Below, piece after piece: positions 1-5,203 of a DNA stretch of 5,970 bases. The DNA lies in the NCBI GenBank assembly GCA_027019885.1, contig JALUWC010000528.1, positions 1 through 5,970 of the forward strand. The letters are read 5' to 3'. Below the pieces are notes generated by a model. It was given only the letters and a program-made list of their open reading frames with translations, had not been told where the DNA came from and did no database searches. This stretch comes from Geoglobus sp. GTDB lineage: Archaea; Halobacteriota; Archaeoglobi; Archaeoglobales; Archaeoglobaceae. The first letter of the stretch is position 1; every line of letters begins with the position of its first letter. Position numbers and translations under genes: made by a program.

Positions 1-584
1 TTTCAATTTTTTCCAGAAATCCAGACAGCTTCATGTTCCACACCGCAAACATTTCAATGACCGATATTATTGCACAGTGCCTTGAAAAACCTCTCTTCAA
101 GATATGGGTGAGCGGGGAGGAGGAGAAGGAGGTTGATGAACTTTCAGATCAGCTGTCCACCTTAAATATAGATGGGATTGTCATCGGTGGAATAAGAAGC
201 GAGTATCAGAGAAAGAGATTTGGAAGAGTGGCCGATGAGCTTGGAATTGAGATGATCGCTCCACTCTGGCATGTGAATGAAAAAGAGATTCTTTCAGAGG
301 TCTCACAAAAATTCAATGCAATAATTGTAAAGATATCTGCAATGGGACTGGACGAGAGCTTTCTTGGAAGGAGAATTGATGAAAGTCTGATAGATAATCT
401 TGTTGAGCTGAACAGAAGGTACGGGCTCAACATGGCTGGGGAGGGTGGTGAGTTTGAAACTCTCGTTCTTGATGCTCCTCTTTACAGAAGAGCAATTGAA
501 ATTACCGATTGGGAAACTAAAAGAGATTCAATGGTCTCCCAGCTTGAAATAAGGGAGTTCAGACTGGTTGAGAAACATAGTTAA
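1..584 (+). CDS. dph6: Diphthine--ammonia ligase (Dph6/DUF71 family), 5'-truncated by the window edge
   Basis: This enzyme belongs to the ATP-dependent family that amidates diphthine to diphthamide on elongation factor 2 in the cytoplasm. About 193 codons are visible and end at TAA 582-584. The frame is open to the left edge (first full codon at base 3), and the residues before the ATG at 33 (NPDSFMFHTAN) already look like family sequence, so that ATG is internal. The N-terminal ATP-pyrophosphatase loop (SGGKDS type) must lie outside the window. The family signature GEGGEFETLVLDAPL is encoded near 438-482. An upstream GIRSEYQR stretch also fits the family. Archaeal members are usually about 220-230 residues, so roughly 30 are missing. 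The next gene is on the same strand but 148 bases away with its own promoter-like elements, so an operon link is unlikely. The family call is secure; the exact in vivo role rests on homology. Confidence 0.9.
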   Translation, partial: SIFSRNPDSFMFHTANISMTDIIAQCLEKPLFKIWVSGEEEKEVDELSDQLSTLNIDGIVIGGIRSEYQRKRFGRVADELGIEMIAPLWHVNEKEILSEVSQKFNAIIVKISAMGLDESFLGRRIDESLIDNLVELNRRYGLNMAGEGGEFETLVLDAPLYRRAIEITDWETKRDSMVSQLEIREFRLVEKHS

Positions 585-648
585 ATTCCTTAATTCTTTC
601 GCTCTTGGATTTTCATTCACTATTCCGATTTTTTGATCTTTTGGTTCA

Positions 649-657
649 TTTATAAAA
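649..657 (+). promoter_or_regulatory. Alternative TATA-like element upstream of the superoxide reductase operon
   Basis: TTTATAAAA is a good archaeal TATA-box core. If used, transcription would begin near 680 and leave a leader of about 50 bases before the superoxide reductase ATG. The bases just upstream (GGTTCA) are a poor BRE, so this is the weaker of two candidates on BRE quality but has the better TATA core. Position and composition are the only evidence. Confidence 0.3.
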
Positions 658-685
658 CTAATTGAAAAATAAAGTTGAAAATTAT

Positions 686-701
686 GAAAAGCCTTATTAA
701 T
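686..701 (+). promoter_or_regulatory. Candidate BRE/TATA promoter of the superoxide reductase-rubredoxin-flavodiiron operon
   Basis: GAAAAG (BRE-like) is followed by CCTTATTAA (TATA-like). The usual archaeal spacing of about 25 bases from the TATA centre puts the transcription start near 722-724, at the AGGTGA ribosome binding site, so the leader would be only about 10 bases. This suits a short-leader archaeal message. The element lies in the 148-base gap between dph6 and the superoxide reductase gene, the only place before the trio with room for a promoter. Confidence 0.42.
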
Positions 702-721
702 TTGCACACACACATTCTTTT

Positions 722-727
722 AGGTGA
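722..727 (+). promoter_or_regulatory. Ribosome binding site of the superoxide reductase gene
   Basis: AGGTGA lies five bases before the ATG at 733. It is a strong match to the archaeal 16S rRNA 3' end and fixes the start codon. The two downstream genes use the same GAGGTG-type signal. Confidence 0.8.
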
Positions 728-732
728 TTTAA

Positions 733-1119
733 ATGAGCTGTGAGAATGATTTGTTTTGTGGGATAAACAGTGCAGTTGGAAAAAAACCTGAGAAGATGAC
801 TGATCTGGAGAAGAAACACACACCTGTTATTGAATCCCCGGATAAAGTAAAGGCTGGGGAGTACTTTGAGGTTAAGGTCTCTACCGGGGTGTATATGGTT
901 CACCCCAATGAGTACGGACATCATTTCAGCTGGATAGAACTGTACCTTGATGACACACCAGTAGGCAGGGTTGAGCTTCAGCCAGTTATGAGCTCACCAA
1001 GCGTTACATTTAAAGTATCTGCCACTCACAGTCATGAAGGTGAGAGAAAGCTGAAAGCTCTGGCTTTCTGCAACCTGCATGGTGTTTGGAAAGGTGAAAA
1101 AGATATAGAGGTGGAGTGA
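733..1119 (+). CDS. sor: Superoxide reductase, one-iron (neelaredoxin/class II-like)
   Basis: Reduces superoxide to hydrogen peroxide without making O2, taking electrons from rubredoxin, in the cytoplasm of anaerobes. The 128-residue protein has the non-haem iron site of the family: His29 (KKHTPVIE), His57 and His63 (HPNEYGHH), Cys113 and His116 (CNLHG), which make up the Fe(His)4Cys centre. Lys28, next to the first His, matches the catalytic lysine. The usual glutamate two residues before that His is replaced by Lys27, with Glu26 one place further away. The N-terminus has only Cys3 and Cys9, not the four cysteines of a desulforedoxin domain, so this is not a two-iron desulfoferrodoxin. The loop after the HH motif is shorter than in Pyrococcus-type enzymes. 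The start is set by AGGTGA at 722-727. The stop codon abuts the rubredoxin ATG, so the two are almost certainly co-transcribed. Family call is very secure; subclass less so. Confidence 0.93.
   Translation: MSCENDLFCGINSAVGKKPEKMTDLEKKHTPVIESPDKVKAGEYFEVKVSTGVYMVHPNEYGHHFSWIELYLDDTPVGRVELQPVMSSPSVTFKVSATHSHEGERKLKALAFCNLHGVWKGEKDIEVE
1108..1113 (+). promoter_or_regulatory. Ribosome binding site of the rubredoxin gene, inside the superoxide reductase 3' end
   Basis: GAGGTG is embedded in the last codons of the superoxide reductase gene, six bases before the rubredoxin ATG at 1120. It lets ribosomes finishing the first gene reinitiate at once on the second. Confidence 0.7.
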
Positions 1120-1281
1120 ATGGCGAGATATCAGTGCAAGGTTTGTGGATACGTGTATGATGAGGCTGAGGGAGACCCGGATAATGATATCCCCGCTGGC
1201 ACAAAATGGGAGGATCTGCCAGAAGACTGGGTGTGTCCTGTTTGCGGTGCTGCCAAGGAAGATTTTGAGAAGATTGAGTAA
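1120..1281 (+). CDS. rub: Rubredoxin
   Basis: A 53-residue one-iron electron carrier of the cytoplasm. Two knuckles, CKVCG (Cys6, Cys9) and CPVCG (Cys39, Cys42), supply the Fe(Cys)4 site. The conserved core is present: Tyr4, Tyr11 and Tyr13, the [17 protein letters not shown] stretch (18-34), Trp37 and Phe49. Its length is typical for the family (52-54). The ATG directly follows the superoxide reductase TGA (1117-1119) with no intervening base, and GAGGTG lies six bases upstream. Rubredoxin is the known donor to superoxide reductase and to rubredoxin:oxygen oxidoreductases, and here it sits between both candidate acceptors. No NAD(P)H:rubredoxin reductase gene is visible, so the source of electrons lies elsewhere. 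The protein is acidic, as usual for rubredoxins. This call is essentially certain. Confidence 0.97.
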   Translation: MARYQCKVCGYVYDEAEGDPDNDIPAGTKWEDLPEDWVCPVCGAAKEDFEKIE

Positions 1282-1283
1282 AG

Positions 1284-1301
1284 CTTTTCTTTTTTATTTT
1301 T
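1284..1301 (+). terminator. Oligo-T run after rubredoxin (possible partial terminator)
   Basis: An almost pure T stretch (TTTTCTTTTTTATTTTTT) follows the rubredoxin stop. Archaeal RNA polymerase can terminate at such runs without a hairpin. Because the flavodiiron gene starts about 25 bases later with a normal ribosome binding site and no well-placed promoter, partial read-through is the more likely outcome. Confidence 0.4.
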
Positions 1302-1311
1302 ATACATTTAA

Positions 1312-1318
1312 GAGGTGA
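1312..1318 (+). promoter_or_regulatory. Ribosome binding site that decides the flavodiiron protein start
   Basis: GAGGTGA lies five bases before GTG 1324. An in-frame GTG at 1315 falls inside this signal and so cannot be the true start. The spacing matches the genes upstream. Confidence 0.75.
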
Positions 1319-1323
1319 TAGCA

Positions 1324-2505
1324 GTGTATAAAGAGATCAAACCAGGAATTTTTTGGGTTGGAGCTGTTGACTGGGATGTCAGAAACTTTCATGGTTACAC
1401 AACAAGATTTGGGACAACATACAACGCCTACCTCATAAAGTCTGACAGAACCGTTCTCGTTGATACTGTGAAGCATGGATTTGAGGATGAGCTTTTTTCA
1501 AAGCTCGATGCACTGAACGTTGACAGAATTGACTACCTTGTTGTCAATCATATCGAAATGGATCACGCCGGCTCGATCAAGGAGGTTCTTGAAAGATACC
1601 CAGAGGCAAGAATCGTCACAAACATAAGGGGCAAAAATGGACTTAAAGAGGCCTATGGGATAGAGCATGAGACAGTTGTTGTCAAAACAGGCGACAGGCT
1701 CGATGTTGGAAAAACACTGATGTTTGTTGAGATGCCGTTAATCCACTGGCCAGACAGCATGGCAACTTATGCTGTCGAGGATAGAGTTTTGATGCCCAAT
1801 GATGCATTTGGAGAGCACTACGCAAGCGAGAGGAGATTTGATGATGAATTCAGCATTGAGGAGATGGGGATAATATTCAGGGAAAACGCAAAGTACTATG
1901 CCAACATAGTCCTGCTTTACAGCAATCAGGTAAAACGGATTCTCGAGCAGCTTGAGAAACTTGGAATTGAGATTGATGTTATCGCCCCATCCCATGGGAT
2001 AATATGGAGAGGCAGAATTGATGAGATAATGCAGAAGTACAGAGAGTGGAGCTCTGGCATAGCCGAGGAGAGGGTTGTTATTGTTTACGATACCATGTGG
2101 AATCACACGAAAGATGCCCTTGACAGTGTGATAGAGGGCATAGAGAGCGTTGGTGTTGATTACGTGATTTACAGGCTGGGAGTATCTGATTCCACTGAAG
2201 TCATGACTGACGTGATGCTTTCAAAAGGTATTATAGCTGGAAGCCCCACATTGAACAGGGAGCTTTTCCCCACTGTAGCAGCATTCCTGACATACATGAA
2301 GGGTTTGAAGCCATTTGGCAAGGTAGCCGGAGCTTTTGGAAGCTACGGGTGGAGCGGTGAGGCGGTTGGGAAGATTGTGGAGGTCTTTAACCAGCTGAAA
2401 TTTGATGTTGTGAAAACAGTCAGATTCAAGTTCTCCCACTCAAAAGCTGAGGGAGAGCTTGTTGACCTTGGGAAAACGGTGGCTGAGAGGGTTAAAGAAA
2501 AGTAA
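1324..2505 (+). CDS. fprA: Flavodiiron protein (A-type flavoprotein; rubredoxin:oxygen or F420H2 oxidase)
   Basis: Four-electron reduction of O2 to water (or of NO in some members) in the cytoplasm. The 393-residue protein has the standard two-domain class A layout. A metallo-beta-lactamase-like domain (about 1-245) carries the diiron ligands: His76, Glu78 and Asp80 in NHIEMDHAG (with His81, often a non-ligand), His141 (LIHWPDS), Asp160 (NDAFGEH) and His224 (PSHGIIW). A flavodoxin domain (about 250-393) has the FMN phosphate loop YDTMWNHTK (255-263) and a second flavin loop FGSYGWSGEA (338-347). There is no fused rubredoxin; the free one is encoded just upstream. GTG 1324 is chosen because GAGGTGA lies five bases before it. 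Position after superoxide reductase and rubredoxin suggests rubredoxin as donor. Some archaeal relatives instead oxidise coenzyme F420H2, and sequence alone does not separate the two. Confidence 0.94.
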   Translation: MYKEIKPGIFWVGAVDWDVRNFHGYTTRFGTTYNAYLIKSDRTVLVDTVKHGFEDELFSKLDALNVDRIDYLVVNHIEMDHAGSIKEVLERYPEARIVTNIRGKNGLKEAYGIEHETVVVKTGDRLDVGKTLMFVEMPLIHWPDSMATYAVEDRVLMPNDAFGEHYASERRFDDEFSIEEMGIIFRENAKYYANIVLLYSNQVKRILEQLEKLGIEIDVIAPSHGIIWRGRIDEIMQKYREWSSGIAEERVVIVYDTMWNHTKDALDSVIEGIESVGVDYVIYRLGVSDSTEVMTDVMLSKGIIAGSPTLNRELFPTVAAFLTYMKGLKPFGKVAGAFGSYGWSGEAVGKIVEVFNQLKFDVVKTVRFKFSHSKAEGELVDLGKTVAERVKEK

Positions 2506-2576
2506 CTATTACCTTCTGAGAGTTTCAGCAATCTTCGAAACATTTTCCAGAGATTCAGGTGAGCTGGTCTTTTACA

Positions 2577-3560
2577 TCATCTCTCATGCAGGAGATGAAT
2601 GTTGCCTATGTTTACTTTCCTGAGATGCTTTTTTGCCCTTCTGTAGCATTCAAAAACCTGTTCTCTGGGTGTTACAGGCATATCTGAGAGTCTGTAGTCT
2701 GGATGGAAGACAAGCAGTGAGTAGGGGATGTTTTCATCATGACCAGCTATGAAACCGGCTATTTTTTCAACCTCATCTCCATCCACATAGTAGGGTACAA
2801 GCAGAGTTGTTGCGGAAACAACATCTGGAAATTTTTCAAATACTGCCGAGAAGTTCTCCAAAACCTGTTCATTGCTCCTCCCAGTCAGAATTCTGTGGAG
2901 GCTATCGTTCCATGCCTTCAAATCGAACTTAACCGTTCCTCCACTTTTATGGCTAAGCTCTCCAGCTTTTAATGCGAGCTTTCTGTTTCCGGCTCCATTC
3001 CACTCCCAGCAGATCATCACATCTCTGCTCCTTTCAATGACAGCTCTGCTGAACTTTATTGCAAAGCCTATTTGGGGTTCGGGAGAGCCTCCAAAGTGGC
3101 ATACGCATTTCACATCCTCTCTCAGAGCGAGCCTGAGAAGGGTGTCAGCATCAATGGCTTTGGCTTTTTCAACATCTTTGTGATTCCAGTTCTGGCAGTA
3201 TAGGCAATCAAAATTGCATCCATAATAGAAAACAGCCAGATTGCAGCCTTTAAGCCTGCTTCCCCTGCAAAACCATGCATTACAGCAGTTGGTTGGCAGA
3301 GGATCGAGATAAGCATGGAGAAGGGCATGACTGGCTGAGGATTTTGAGACTATCCTGTCTCTATCCCTGTACCTTATCCTGCACAGTCCCTCTTTCTCAA
3401 CTCTGCACAGGTTGGAACATAAATCGCAGTCCCCGTATCCGATCAGCTCAAGACCCTCATGAATCTCTTCTGCAATCTCACCATGCTCCCTTGCACATTC
3501 AGGACAGGCAGGAATTGCATTGCTCGGCGTGATTTTATTGCAAAAAGCACACCTTCCCAC
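2577..3560 (-). CDS. PflA-like radical SAM protein with Cys-rich N-terminus
   Basis: A radical S-adenosylmethionine enzyme of the pyruvate-formate-lyase-activating-enzyme-like group (COG1180/COG1313 type); substrate unknown. The 327-residue protein starts with a zinc-ribbon-like CxxC-x11-CxxC (Cys4, 7, 19, 22). Next comes the group's CDLCSNLCR element with a later Cys60, then LDPLPTNCC (85-93) and further cysteines 98 and 106. The 4Fe-4S/SAM motif follows as YGCNFDCLYCQNW (Cys115, 119, 122), and FGGSPEPQ (156-163) matches the SAM-binding GGE/GGEP region. The GTG start at 3560 has no ribosome binding site; the preceding 31 bases are T/C-rich. No ATG lies near it, and starting later would remove the first CxxC. 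The gene follows ribC on the same strand. No partner such as a glycyl-radical enzyme or an AMMECR1/Memo gene is visible, so no function is assigned. A missing C-terminal tail is possible (see findings). Confidence 0.85.
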   Translation of the reverse strand: MGRCAFCNKITPSNAIPACPECAREHGEIAEEIHEGLELIGYGDCDLCSNLCRVEKEGLCRIRYRDRDRIVSKSSASHALLHAYLDPLPTNCCNAWFCRGSRLKGCNLAVFYYGCNFDCLYCQNWNHKDVEKAKAIDADTLLRLALREDVKCVCHFGGSPEPQIGFAIKFSRAVIERSRDVMICWEWNGAGNRKLALKAGELSHKSGGTVKFDLKAWNDSLHRILTGRSNEQVLENFSAVFEKFPDVVSATTLLVPYYVDGDEVEKIAGFIAGHDENIPYSLLVFHPDYRLSDMPVTPREQVFECYRRAKKHLRKVNIGNIHLLHER

Positions 3561-3589
3561 AGAAAAGAGTTGAAAGCAAAATAGAAAAA
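3561..3589 (-). terminator. T-rich gap after ribC, possible weak terminator
   Basis: Read on the minus strand, the gap between ribC and the radical SAM gene is dominated by pyrimidines, with runs TTTTT, TTTT, TTT and TTTT. It could end part of the ribC transcript. It contains neither a good TATA element nor a ribosome binding site for the next gene, so read-through must still occur or the next gene is translated in an unusual way. Confidence 0.25.
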
Positions 3590-3591
3590 TC

Positions 3592-4053
3592 TTACCTCAC
3601 TATCTGCCCCGCATCTTCAAATCCCTGCCTCTTTCCCTTTCCAGCCTCTTTAACAAGCCTATCTGGGTCTCTGATAAGATCAACCGCATTCCTGACATGC
3701 TTTCTTATTCTGTCCTCTGCAATGGCAAGAAGAGCTTTCTCATCCTCCGCCTCATCCTCGTGAACTGTCACATCAACAATGTGCCTGCTGGTCATGAGCT
3801 CGGCCATAATTTTCCCGATGGAGAGGGCGAGATAGCTCAGCATATCCTTTTCGGTCTTTCCAACCCATCCGAGAGTAATCACGATATCACATTCCTGCTC
3901 TTCAATCAGCTTTTTTGCCTCAACGGGAATGTCCTTTATTCCCGGAACTGTCTTTCTCGCATATCTAATCCCGGCGTAGTTTTTCAGCTCGTCAATGGCT
4001 ATTTTTCCCATGTCAATTCTTGAAAATGTTGTGTCAACTATACCGATTTTCAT
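3592..4053 (-). CDS. ribC: Riboflavin synthase, archaeal type (RibC)
   Basis: Dismutates two 6,7-dimethyl-8-ribityllumazine molecules to riboflavin and the diaminopyrimidine precursor. The archaeal enzyme is related to lumazine synthase and unrelated to bacterial RibE. The 153-residue product is close to the usual ~155. Family blocks: KIGIVDTTFSRIDM (2-15), RKTVPGIKDIPVEAKKL (33-49), MTSRHIVDVTVHEDEAEDE (87-105) and AGKGKRQGFEDAG (137-149). The middle block, LGWVGKTEKD then YLALS (61-78), departs from the LGMPG...HEAS form I recall from methanogen enzymes. An in-frame ATG at 4092 would add 13 residues inside the aminotransferase gene. ATG 4053 is preferred because GGAGG lies seven bases upstream, MKIGIVD is the natural N-terminus, and this ATG overlaps the aminotransferase TGA as ATGA. 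That arrangement indicates translational coupling. The product would supply flavin for proteins such as the nearby flavodiiron enzyme, though that link is only inferred. Confidence 0.9.
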   Translation of the reverse strand: MKIGIVDTTFSRIDMGKIAIDELKNYAGIRYARKTVPGIKDIPVEAKKLIEEQECDIVITLGWVGKTEKDMLSYLALSIGKIMAELMTSRHIVDVTVHEDEAEDEKALLAIAEDRIRKHVRNAVDLIRDPDRLVKEAGKGKRQGFEDAGQIVR

Positions 4054-5168
4054 CTCAGTTCCTCCATAGCTGAATGGATTGCCGGTGTGCATGCCTTCTT
4101 TCTGAGCAGAACATCCTCAACTGCTGAGAGGGTTGCTATCAGATCTCTGTTGCCAACATTACCCATGTGTCCGATTCTGAATATTTTCCCTTTCAGATGC
4201 TCCTGCCCTCCTGAGATTGCTATTCCGTACTCCTTTCTGAGTGTTCCTCTCAGCTCTTTGTCTGTGATTCTGTCGGGCATTTTAATTGCCGTTACAGTGT
4301 TTGAGTATGATGAGAAATCGTTTAGCTCAGGAAACAGCTCAAGCCCCGCATCAACAGCCCACTTCCTTGTTGCCCTGGCAAGCCTTCTGTGCCTTTCGAT
4401 TCTGCTGTCAATTCCCTCCTCCTCTATTATTTTTAAAGACTCCTCAAGAGCAAGAAACAGCGGGATAGCAGGAGTGTATGGGGTCTGATTGCCTTCAGCC
4501 TTTTTCACATAGGCTTTCAAATCGAGGTAAAAAGGTGCACTCTCGCTGTAATACTCCCATGCCCTCTCGTTTATCGCAACCATTGCCAGGCCAGGAGGTG
4601 CCCCGATGCATTTCTGCGATCCCACTATGGCAACATCAACTCCCCATCTGTCAATTTCAACACGATCTCCTCCAATACTTGTGATGCCGTCCATTATCAC
4701 AAGAGCATCGTACTCTCTGCCAATCCCGGCAATTTCCTCTGCGGGATTGAGAATTCCGGTAGAGGTTTCGTTGTGCACAAAAGCAATCGCATCACTCCCT
4801 TCTGCAAGGCTTCTCTCAACATCATCGAGGTCTATGCTTCTGCCCCATCCGAATTTCAGGTGATCAACCTCAGCATACCTCCCAGCTATTTTCGCAAACC
4901 TCTCTCCAAATTTTCCATTGTCGATACAGGTTATCCTCTTTATCCTGGAAAAGGAAGCTATTGTTGCCTCCATTCCAGATGTACCGCTTCCCGAAATGAT
5001 CACAACATCGTGCCTCGTCCCAAAAAGCGGTTTTAACGCATTCTTGCAGTACTCAAAAACCTTTTCGAAATCAGAACTTCTGTGACTTATCATCTGCCTT
5101 GACATTGCCCTGATAATTCTTTCATGAAGCTTCACTGGTCCGGGTATCATCAGCAAGCCATCGTCCAT
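4050..5168 (-). CDS. Class V pyridoxal-phosphate aminotransferase (serine/alanine-glyoxylate type)
   Basis: A cytoplasmic PLP enzyme of the COG0075 family, which moves amino groups from serine, alanine or aspartate to glyoxylate or pyruvate-type acceptors. The 372-residue length is typical. Visible motifs: MIPGPVKLHE near the N-terminus (7-16), SGSGTSGMEA (59-68) around the cofactor phosphate, HNETSTGI (132-139), Asp160 (MDGITSIGG) for the pyridine nitrogen, the Schiff-base lysine Lys186 in GSQKCIGAPPG, and Arg331 (FRIGHMG), the usual substrate-carboxylate arginine. No catalytic residue is missing. The ATG at 5168 has no ribosome binding site, but an A/T-rich TATA-like element lies about 28 bases upstream, which suggests a leaderless message. 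An ATG at 5150 is a less likely alternative start. Its TGA overlaps the ribC ATG by four bases. Substrates cannot be told from sequence, and riboflavin synthesis has no known aminotransferase step. Confidence 0.9.
   Translation of the reverse strand: MDDGLLMIPGPVKLHERIIRAMSRQMISHRSSDFEKVFEYCKNALKPLFGTRHDVVIISGSGTSGMEATIASFSRIKRITCIDNGKFGERFAKIAGRYAEVDHLKFGWGRSIDLDDVERSLAEGSDAIAFVHNETSTGILNPAEEIAGIGREYDALVIMDGITSIGGDRVEIDRWGVDVAIVGSQKCIGAPPGLAMVAINERAWEYYSESAPFYLDLKAYVKKAEGNQTPYTPAIPLFLALEESLKIIEEEGIDSRIERHRRLARATRKWAVDAGLELFPELNDFSSYSNTVTAIKMPDRITDKELRGTLRKEYGIAISGGQEHLKGKIFRIGHMGNVGNRDLIATLSAVEDVLLRKKACTPAIHSAMEELR
4061..4065 (-). promoter_or_regulatory. Ribosome binding site of ribC, inside the aminotransferase 3' end
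   Basis: The minus strand reads GGAGG seven bases before ATG 4053, within the last codons of the aminotransferase gene. It supports the short ribC start over the in-frame ATG at 4092. Confidence 0.75.
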
Positions 5169-5189
5169 AGCAAAAGCGATATGGAAGCG

Positions 5190-5203
5190 TTAAAATATTT
5201 TAT
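5190..5203 (-). promoter_or_regulatory. TATA-like promoter of the aminotransferase-ribC pair, overlapping the ccmF stop
   Basis: The minus strand reads ATAAAATATTTTAA here, preceded by purine-rich GAAAGAAAGAC, which resembles a BRE. The centre is about 28 bases before ATG 5168, the distance at which archaeal transcription starts on the start codon itself. The ccmF TAA stop (5200-5202) lies within the element. Confidence 0.55.

Noticed and set aside
33..584. Complete small gene starting at ATG 33
   Set aside because: The frame is open to the left edge and the residues before this ATG (NPDSF) fit the Dph6 family, so the gene is a fragment of a longer one.
528..713. 61-residue minus-strand frame in the gap after dph6
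   Set aside because: It overlaps the conserved dph6 end, has no ribosome binding site and no recognisable features; the gap is better explained as promoter DNA.
705..714. CA dinucleotide run (CACACACACA) before the superoxide reductase gene
   Set aside because: Too short to call a repeat or operator; no second copy or dyad symmetry seen nearby.
1297..1305. TATA-like TTTTTATAC as a separate promoter for the flavodiiron gene
   Set aside because: It would place the transcription start at or past GTG 1324, removing the clear ribosome binding site at 1312-1318.
1738..2106. 122-residue minus-strand frame opposite the flavodiiron gene
   Set aside because: It is the complement of a strongly conserved coding region and shows no protein-like motif.
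4054..4092. Longer ribC start at ATG 4092
   Set aside because: It lacks a ribosome binding site, adds unconserved residues and would overlap the aminotransferase by 43 bases; ATG 4053 has GGAGG and the family N-terminus.
4087..4488. 133-residue plus-strand frame opposite the aminotransferase
   Set aside because: It is a Ser/Pro/Leu-rich shadow of the class V aminotransferase reading frame.
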